26,530 bases of DNA. Source: a virus. Position numbers and translations under genes: made by a program. Positions 1 through 9,200 of the stretch are shown in pieces. The stretch lies in the IMG/VR virus record IMGVR_UViG_3300012920_000218, positions 1 through 26,530 of that record; one strand, 5' to 3'. The notes below the pieces were generated by a model that saw nothing but the letters and a program-made list of their open reading frames with translations, was not told the DNA's origin and ran no database searches. Numbering within the stretch: the first letter of the stretch is position 1; each line of letters opens with the position of its first letter.

Positions 1-90
1 ATTCCACTAACGAAATTCGTCGCATTTAAAACTCTTATCTGGTCGGTGATGACTGCTGGCATTATTTTTGCAAACTATTTTAGTTCGTAA
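1..90 (+). CDS. C-terminal end of a small membrane-like protein (partial)
   Basis: An open frame enters from the left edge and stops with TAA at 88-90, giving 29 visible residues. They contain a hydrophobic run (FKTLIWSVMTAGIIFANYF) long enough to be one membrane span close to the C-terminus, followed by two serines. The gene runs toward the 1044-aa structural gene, whose stop is only 8 bases away, so the two are convergent with no visible hairpin terminator between them. I do not recognise the family. The reading is short and its start lies outside the window, so a chance open frame cannot be excluded, although the tight spacing fits a real gene. Confidence 0.45.
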   Translation: MPLTKFVAFKTLIWSVMTAGIIFANYFSS

Positions 91-97
91 TTGTTAT

Positions 98-3000
98 TTA
101 TGTGTAATCCAGTGACAATTTTGTTGTTCTTTGGATTTGGGGAGCTGTTGATAATCCTGTAAGTCCATTCAATGTATTCACAGTGTATGCTAAACCCACA
201 GCTCCTGTTGTAAATTTAGCGTAAGAATACGCACCATAGTAATTACCTGCACCTGAACTAAGTCCTGTTACGCTGAGTCCATGATTTGCTGAAATCTCAG
301 TGTGCACCCTGATAGTTTGACCTGAACCCACTCTTGTGATATGACTTACTTGATATACACCATCAAGACAAATTGTGCTCACACCAAGGACTGCTGATCC
401 GTTTGATGTTCTTGCTGTCACACCACTACCAACATTTGATCTACTAACCACAAAATAATCACCAGTCCCTATTCCAGTTTCTGTAAAACCACCAAAATCA
501 TTATCTCTCAACACAGAATTAGATGGAATGGAAAACTCAAATTGTATTCCTTTTGTGGTAGATCCAATACCAACGATCACTCCTTGGTCACCCTCCATGG
601 TCACACCAGAGATTGATTTGTATGGGTTAGTAAAACCAGTTGTACCAAATCCAGTGTTATCTTTATCCGTATCAACAATCTTGACACCAAAACTCGAAGT
701 ATTAGGATCCTCAGTTTTTGTAAATCCTATTATACCTGATTGACCATATACCACCGTATCTGTAACTTCTACATCTTTGATAATACGGGTGGCAGGGAAT
801 ATCTGCCCTGCATATAGTCCTCTCGCTTTACTTATTTTAGAACCATCTACAATTTTATCATGTGCTTGCTTTCTCCATGTTACTGGTCTTAGGGGTGTTT
901 TAGCAGCAGTGATACCTTGACCTTTGTATATTGTGGTTTGCAATGTATCTCTTGAAACTGTTTCTCTTATTGTTCTTGAGTTTTGTGTGAGAATAGATCT
1001 GTCTGATGGTGGACTATTGATGGTAATTATGTCACCTTTAGTAATTGTTTCTACTGCCTCTGCAGTTCCTATGTCAGCGTCAGTTCCACGATAGAATAGC
1101 ACTTGTAGAGAGGAACCTGTTGGTGGTGCTTCAGTAAATTTGATTTGTGTGCCACCAGTAAACTGATATGCCACACCAGGTTTCTGCAAAACATCATTTA
1201 TGAATATCAGTAGTACATCATCAAGACTTATCGGACTACCTGCTTGTGTTTCTATACTTATTGGTGAATTGTTTTCAGTGATTGTAAATTGTGTTTTACT
1301 ACCATTGAACTCGTCAGAGAAATCATCTAATATCTGAAACTTACCTAACACCCAACCAGAGAATTTATCATCACTGGTCTCAGTCACAGTGAAGGTGGCA
1401 GGTTGGAAATTAGTACCAGCACTAAAGTTTGTTGGTATACCTGCTATGGTGAGTTGTTCACCCACAGTAAAACCATATCCTGTATTTGTTATTTCAGTTT
1501 CAGATATACTATCACCTATTCCAATCTTTATTGATACAGATGCACCTATACCAGTATTAGCACTTATGAGTTTTATATCATCATAACCATATGGAGAATC
1601 AAATTCTAATAGAGGCACGTTGGTATGAGTGTAACCAACACCAGGTGTGCCATCCATGAATACTTTCTTGATTCTACCATCTTGCACAGAAAATGTACCT
1701 GCTGCTGCAGTTGTTGGATTACCACCTATGACCCTGACTTTGAATTGTGTTTGAGCACTTCTATAACCTGAACCTGTGTATCCCATTGCGACAGTTATAG
1801 TACCAAAACCAGAGACCACAGCAGTTCCAAAACCTGCCTTTATCTGTTGATATCCAAATCCTTCTGAATTACCAAGACCAGATATAATACCTTTCCTAGG
1901 CAATCTATTAGCATTTACATCAGAGGTGCTATAAGTCTCTGTCAAACCTGATATATTATTGCCAGTAAATGTAATCGATGTAGCACCACCAACTTCATTG
2001 TAATTATAATCAATTTCAGGTTTTTGAAATGTGTTATTAATAAGTATCACACCAAAATCGGTATTGATTCCAGTTATATTTGATCCACTACTTGTCATGG
2101 TGAATGTTTTACCAACACCTGTGAACCCTGAAGAAAGATCATCTAGTAGGAAATTACCTGTATAATCAGATCTTATAAATGATCTTCCTTGGAATTCAGA
2201 TCCCTCAACCACATCAGCAACGAGTAAGTTATGTGTACCAATACCTGATGAGGTGAGAGTGATTGCTACCCCTGTAACTGCATCACCTTTTGTTTCAGCA
2301 AAAGAAAAATTATTAGTTGCATTTTTTATGATAAAATAATCTCTATTTCCTGTCAGGGGGGCAGGTGGTGTAATTGACCTTAATTTTACTTGTGTGCCAG
2401 TATCAAATATTTCAGTTAGAGCAGTGAATACATTTGCTCCTACATCAACAGACGCTGATGACACTCCTATTTTTTGCCTTGTTCCACCAAAAGGAACATC
2501 AGCAAAATGTATTTTATTTTGTCTTATATTGTAATCACCTTTCAATAATGTTACCGTCGAATTGCCCGTATGTGACTCTTCAAACGTGCCCATCCACGCT
2601 CTGTCTAACAAAACATTGTTTGACATAGTTCCAAAACCAATGACTTGTATTCTTAGTATTTCATTTCCTATTTGAACCAAATCATATTGATTGAAACCCC
2701 TTATATCTGCAAATCTTACCTCACGATTCAACATCGTGTTTTCTGTTGTTGTTGCTGTACCAGTATTACTTAAAAGTGGTGACTGTATAACATTGTCTAT
2801 TGTGATGATGCACTTTGTATCAAGTTTCTGTGCAGTGAATCTATGTGTAGAACCAACACCCACAGTTGTCAATCCAATAGGATCGTTCGCTAAAGCTAGT
2901 GCTTTAGAAGCAGCAACTTTAAATCTATCTTCATCTACTTTGATTACGAATACTGATGATGGTAGTGTTGTATCAGCACCTATACCACTACTGGTGTGAT

Positions 3001-3232
3001 CAATACCAATAGCAGTGTTTCCTGTTGCATCATATGTCAATTCTTCACCAGTGACATAAAAATGATTTTTGATGACAAAAGTATTTGATCCAAGTAAAAC
3101 ATTTGTACTAGATGCACCATCAAACTCATGAGAGAAAATAGGATCACCCTTATGTGTAAGGTTGAATGACCTTTGAAAACTCTCACTTTCAGTATTGAAT
3201 TGTTTGTTGAGTGACCCTAATTGAAATGACAT
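98..3232 (-). CDS. Large virion structural protein (tail/baseplate-associated), 1044 aa
   Basis: Last gene of the late baseplate operon; its ATG overlaps the stop of the giant upstream gene by one base (TAATG at 3230-3234). The protein is rich in Gly, Thr, Ser and Ile with many SGIGT-type turns, as in beta-rich phage fibre and baseplate proteins. A near-N-terminal module (about residues 57-115) has YDATG followed by VFVIKVDEDRFKVAASKALA and resembles modules in the upstream giant protein. Three copies of a short I-x-N/D-x-x-Q-x-P module occur near residues 139, 395 and 673 (for example FINDVLQKPGVAYQFTGG); this type is common in phage tail-fibre proteins. No enzyme motif is seen. The operon position after the gp7-like gene fits a baseplate-periphery or fibre-attachment role, but I cannot match it confidently to T4 gp8, gp10 or another named protein. 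Confidence 0.8.
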   Translation of the reverse strand: MSFQLGSLNKQFNTESESFQRSFNLTHKGDPIFSHEFDGASSTNVLLGSNTFVIKNHFYVTGEELTYDATGNTAIGIDHTSSGIGADTTLPSSVFVIKVDEDRFKVAASKALALANDPIGLTTVGVGSTHRFTAQKLDTKCIITIDNVIQSPLLSNTGTATTTENTMLNREVRFADIRGFNQYDLVQIGNEILRIQVIGFGTMSNNVLLDRAWMGTFEESHTGNSTVTLLKGDYNIRQNKIHFADVPFGGTRQKIGVSSASVDVGANVFTALTEIFDTGTQVKLRSITPPAPLTGNRDYFIIKNATNNFSFAETKGDAVTGVAITLTSSGIGTHNLLVADVVEGSEFQGRSFIRSDYTGNFLLDDLSSGFTGVGKTFTMTSSGSNITGINTDFGVILINNTFQKPEIDYNYNEVGGATSITFTGNNISGLTETYSTSDVNANRLPRKGIISGLGNSEGFGYQQIKAGFGTAVVSGFGTITVAMGYTGSGYRSAQTQFKVRVIGGNPTTAAAGTFSVQDGRIKKVFMDGTPGVGYTHTNVPLLEFDSPYGYDDIKLISANTGIGASVSIKIGIGDSISETEITNTGYGFTVGEQLTIAGIPTNFSAGTNFQPATFTVTETSDDKFSGWVLGKFQILDDFSDEFNGSKTQFTITENNSPISIETQAGSPISLDDVLLIFINDVLQKPGVAYQFTGGTQIKFTEAPPTGSSLQVLFYRGTDADIGTAEAVETITKGDIITINSPPSDRSILTQNSRTIRETVSRDTLQTTIYKGQGITAAKTPLRPVTWRKQAHDKIVDGSKISKARGLYAGQIFPATRIIKDVEVTDTVVYGQSGIIGFTKTEDPNTSSFGVKIVDTDKDNTGFGTTGFTNPYKSISGVTMEGDQGVIVGIGSTTKGIQFEFSIPSNSVLRDNDFGGFTETGIGTGDYFVVSRSNVGSGVTARTSNGSAVLGVSTICLDGVYQVSHITRVGSGQTIRVHTEISANHGLSVTGLSSGAGNYYGAYSYAKFTTGAVGLAYTVNTLNGLTGLSTAPQIQRTTKLSLDYT

Positions 3233-6200
3233 TATAGGTTATATGTTTGATTACTTGATACTGAATCTGGTTTATCAATCTTGAGTTCAGCTACTCTTAC
3301 TGTATAAGCCTTGTTTGCCACTGGTAAGAATCGTAACTGAGTATTACTACCAGTAATATGTATGTCAGTATTATCAATGTTACGTTTTTCAGCGTCTGCT
3401 GTGTACAGGTTATTATATTTGTTGTATGATGCATTACCACCATAGGAATTAGCACCGACCACGAATGCAGAGTATGTGCCATCAGTGGTATTATTAATCT
3501 CAACGTGGAATCTACAAGTTGTGTAGTTGCTGTATGATTTTACTGATATAACTTGTAATGACGGTGATCCGTTTGCAACGATTGTTGTGAATGTACCGTC
3601 AAGTTCAGTATCTCCTATCACATAAGATCCAGTGATACCAGTATTACCATGTGTTTGTGCGACCCCCACTGATCTTGATAATGCTGATACTGTTACTGCC
3701 ATACCCACAGGTGCGGTGTGTCTAAGTTTTAATACATTACTCAACATGTTGACTTGGAATGTACCTATGTCTGTATCAGCGTCCATATTACCAAAGTTGG
3801 TGAATAAAACTTTGTTCGCTCCATCTGCTAACCAAGTAAACTCATCTATTTCTTTTTCACCTAAAGGTCCTCTCGCTGATACAAGGATACTACCAGATTT
3901 GTACATGGTGCCATCAATTGCATCTACTTCCTGAACCACTAAAGATCCAAACACGTTGAGTTGTTTTGTCATACCCTTGTATTCTTGGAATCCAAATGAT
4001 GTTGAAGCGACTCCCACTCCATTAGTGATAACTTCTTTGTGGAATGTAATATCATAACTAAATGATGAATTATTAGGTACAAATAATACACTCGCTAGAG
4101 GTCCGTTCACATCAGTTGTAAATTCTCCAAGATCATCAGAATCACTTAGTTCTGAGTATGTATTGAGATATGCGTTTGTGCCATCATGGAACACCACGAA
4201 CTCAGAATACTGAGTTGCATTGAATGATATGCCAAGAGATGCATCAAGCACCACCTGTGCATAATATTTGATTGCACTGATACCATCACCACCAGGTCCT
4301 CCTGTCAACATATCAAATGTATCAAGTTCTACAGACCTAATAAGATTAGGGTCAGAATAGAATTGAGGACTTAGATCATCAATTTCTAAAACTCTATTTG
4401 ATTTACATATGATTGCATCACCAAATCTTCCAGAGGTAAATGTTACTTCATCACTTATATTTTCATCAAGGTTTGTATTTTCACTTACAAGATCAAAATT
4501 ATGATTGTCAAGTAGTGATGCTTCTGCATCAATAAGCACAACCCCACCTGCTCCTGAAGATATACCTATCGGTGGTGGTGAATTGTCATTATATCTAAAA
4601 CTTCCTATTCCAGTTGGAACAGAATTGATAAGAAGATCTGAGTGTTTTTTGAACCCTGCTATGTGTGCGAGAGAATCAACTGGTTCACTCCAACTATTGA
4701 TGCCAACAAAACTTTTAAGTGAGTATGCAAAACTTTGATAATAATCATTGTCTTGTACCCTTTGATAGAAGTCAGATAGTTTACCTGTGTCTCTTTCCCA
4801 CCCAAACGGTTTCTCAGTTGATGTATCAAGGGTAAAATGACCTGTGTATTCTTGAGTAGAATCAATAGCACCACCTGCTTTAGAAAACTTACCTGTGACT
4901 ACATCACCAGTATTGAACCCAACAAGAGTGTCAATACGTAAAACATTTCTTGTTTTTCCTTCACCTATTATGACTTTTGCCTCTTTACCTGATGATGACA
5001 CCACTGGTTCACCATTTAGGAAGGTTGATTCTATAAGATTTACTTTGAATTTAGCAAGGTCTTGATCCCTTGTTACTGTACCATACTTTGCAAAATCATG
5101 TGTGCCAGGATCTTTGTCAACTTCATATGTTATTGTTGCTCCATTTACATTTCCAAAAGCAGTATCAATCCCAGTGAGTGTGAATGTTTGATATCCAAAA
5201 TCAGAGGAGTTGTAACCATTACCTGTTGAAACACCGATATTCTCAACAAATACTTTGTCACCGACGCTGAATGGCATAGGTATGGCTGTGTTGAATCCTG
5301 TAAGAGGAGTTTGAAGTCTGAGTGTTACGTTAGGATCATTGTATGTGGCACTTATAATACCAACACCATTACTATTGTTTACAGCGAGTAATTCAACATC
5401 ACCTGAACTAAGATTACCGCCAGGTGTAACGATCTTGACATTAGACACTGCTCCACCTTCTATCTCTGCCTCAAACTTAGCATTTTCATTTACTGTATTT
5501 GTTTTGCTATTGTAAACTACAAACTCAGGTGGTGTTAGATAATTCTTTCCTGTCGATGTTATAGCAACACTATCTACAGCAAAGTTATCCTTCAAAAATA
5601 GAACCTGTGGCACAGCTGCCTGTGGTTGAAGTGTCAAATCAGATGGATAGTCGTATCCAGTGTCAACCATTTGCACCTTATCAATAGCACCTATAACTTT
5701 ACTAAATGCTTTGAGATTTGCTGATGACCCTGTTGTAGATGCCACGGATACTTGTGGTAAATCTTTGTAGAATAGACCCCCACCTTGTAATAAGACTCTT
5801 GCCACACCACCAGTGACGTTGGTGGAGTTAGTAATATAAGAAATTTGAGATGCACTTGAGTATCCAACTCTTTCTGGCACTCTTGTCAAATTGAAACCAA
5901 ATGTATTTGTAGTGGTTGTTGATATTGTATGACCACCTGTGAACTCACTTGGGGTTACGAAAATTTTGGAGAAATCTTTTATGTCTTTGTCAGTCTCAAT
6001 TATTTTTGTATTTTGAAGTGGTAAAAACTTATAGTACAATACATCTGGCACACGATTGGTGAAGTGAATGGATGTTTTCGATCCAGCGTTACCAGGTATA
6101 CCTGAATTGACTACTTCTATTGCAGATTTTCCTGTACCTACAAAAGGTTTGTTGAAGGTTTCATCTAAGAAGAATGACAATTTTGTATTTTCAAGCGATA

Positions 6201-9200
6201 TGTCTGATGTATCAACTTCAAGAGTATCCCCTATTGTAAGTGATATAGGTGGGTTGATAGAACTACCGATACTTACAAATCTTGTGCCAGGATCATAGAC
6301 TGCTGTGACAGAACTGGTTGCAGATGATACAACTGTAAGATCAATTTTATCATCAGGTCTAAATGTATGATTATTAGATGTAGCAGTTACATTTATTATT
6401 CTTACTGTGCCTGTTACAACATCTCTCTTTGTTTTGAAGAAGTGAGTATTACCAATACCTACATTAGCACTCAACATCACTCTTTCCAAGTCAGACCCTA
6501 TGCCAGTTCTTGTGGTAACAATACCAATGAGATTTTTGTCAATTTTTTGAACAAATACCTCAGGTGGCATGGGTCTGGTGAAAGTAACATTGACACGCTT
6601 CATAGCGTCAGTTTGATACTTGATTGATGTACCAGCACCAGGATTGTACTCTACTTTATCACCTGTTTTGAATGGGTGATCTGGTAAGTAAAAAGATCTT
6701 GTTGGTATGAATATGTTTTTTGTATCGTTATTATGGAATGATGTGATTTGATTACCACCTCTTCCAGCTACTGTAACTGTGGTACCGATTCCTACACCAA
6801 ATGTATTACCTGTACCTACAGAACTCTCTGCGTTGAAGTAGTAACTTACATCCTCAGGTGTATCTAATATAATTGATTTTTCTAATTCATAAGTAAATTC
6901 ATTTTCAAGTCTTGTTACTTTAGAACCAAATGTATGAGCAGCACCAGTTGTACCATTCTGTGCTCGCAATAATTCTAATCTATTATTCTTGACATCAAAG
7001 TTGACTATTTTGAGTTGCTCACTATCAATCTGCACTATGTCATTGATCTTAAATTTATTTCTTGCAGTGATGTCAGGCATCCATTCAGTTATTATTACAC
7101 TGGTTGTAAGTCCTGTATTTGTTACACTCGCCATTGATATACCTAGACCAGTGCTTACATTTTTAAGACTTATTCTTTTATTTGCTGTAAGATTGGAGTG
7201 AGTGTCAGTAGATATACCTATAATTTCTACAAATGAATTATTTGAAAGACCATGAGGTTCTGTGTTTATAGCAGTTACCACATTACCATTTGATACTAAC
7301 ACTACATTTGGTATTGAAGTTATAGTTGATGTAATCGTTGTTATGCCAGGTCCTTCTACATGACTAACTTTTCCTATAGCACCCTTGCCCTGAGTTTTTT
7401 CATTGTCAAATACTAGACTATCTCCGACATTATAATTTTTACCTGCTGTAACAATATCAATTCTCTCTATACCACCACTTTTGGTATTTGATATTTGAGC
7501 ATTTAAGTTGGTATTCTTATTTGCATTTGGTACAAACTCATACTCACCTATATTGTATGGTTTGGTATTTCGCACAAGATTCAATGCAATTGGATCAAGA
7601 TCTTGTATAGACTCAAACGCTATGTTAAATTTTTGTAGTTTTGAGTGATAAGTATCACCAATTATGTAAGGGAATGTTGGAGTTCTAACACCATTGAAAG
7701 GACTATTAGCGTTTTGTACTTCTATAGGATTGACTGTGGTGTAATATGCATACACTCCATTCGGAAATTCAGGTGTAGCTGCAAATCTACCGTTGTGCTC
7801 ATCAAGATCACCAGTGCCTTCAACATAGGTGAAATCTTCCACAAAGAAACCAGCTGGATATAGGCTGATGTTAGGTCCATCAACTCTTTGACCTGCTAAC
7901 TTACGATAACTCGATTCAAGATACTTCTTACTACCATCCACCACTGCGTAAGGTCCGTAAATTGGGTTTCCATCATAAGCCCAACCTATTATTGGTGAAT
8001 GATCTTGACCCACATCACCCAAGAAGTTTCTAAGATTCCTAGGCACATAGTAATTGACATATGGATTACCTAATTCTGCAACTCTCGGTGTCTCTAAGAA
8101 TCCATCATCCTCCTTTACATCACCAAACTTAGCATATCTTTCTACTTGGTTTATTCTCCACTCTTTCACAGATCCAGAGAATATAGCACCCTCACCAGGT
8201 GTTTTGGCTGAAGCGGTGGTATTTGCTTGCGAATAACCAGCACCTTTTGTAATAATATCAATGCTTACAATTGTTCCATTAGAAACATTTGCTTTCGCTT
8301 TACACCCTACACCATCACCCGTTATAATGATGTCAGGTGTGCTAAAGAAATTTTCTCCACCATGTTTGATGATTATTTGGTCAACTCTACCATTTACAAT
8401 AAAGGGTTGTAAGAATGCGTTCTTACCAACTGTCGCCTCTATAGTAGGTTTGTAATTGTCATTTATGACTGTGGATCCATAATCACTCCCTTTTTCATTT
8501 ACATGAACAGAAATAATATTACCACGTATGATGGGTGTAGCAGTGGCATTGGTTGTGGTTATACCTTGTCTACCACTTATGTCTATTGATATAGGTGGAT
8601 CTTGAAATACATGAGTTCCTAGTCCGTTGTCCTTGAGTTCTACGTGAGTAGCAAGACCAACTACCTCACATAACCTAAAGTTATTGTCATCAATCTTATC
8701 AACAAAATATTCAGCATTGTTTGTTAGACCGCCAACAACACTAAGATTTGATGAGTACTTGACTTTCTCAGAATCTAAAAATCCATGTGCAGGTATGTTT
8801 ACAGTATTTGTAAATGTGTTTATACCTGTGATTGTTTGTATCTCTCTGTTTTTGAATAAACCAGTATCCTCTACAAGAACTTTATCAACTTTCTGTCTTC
8901 TCGCTGTTGTTTTGAGTCTTTGTAATCCACCACCATTCGATGTAAAAGGTATTGTGCCTATGCCAGCAAGTGCCTTGGTTTTTGATTCTGATAGATGAAT
9001 TTGGAAATCATCTATTTTTACAACGAAATATGGAGCAGTATCTACAAGTGTGCCAGGTGTTACTCCTATACCTATGGTACTACTTCCATTTGCATCATAT
9101 ATTACTTCCTCTGCATCCTTGAATCCATGAGGGGCAGGGAAAACGAGTCTATCAGTTGCAGTATTGACTATTCCACCAGTCGAAGTAGAATCAAACTCTA

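Noticed and set aside
4659-4874. Minus-strand 71-codon frame inside the giant gene
   Set aside because: It is a shifted frame within a continuous 2767-codon gene, with no start signal or family resemblance.
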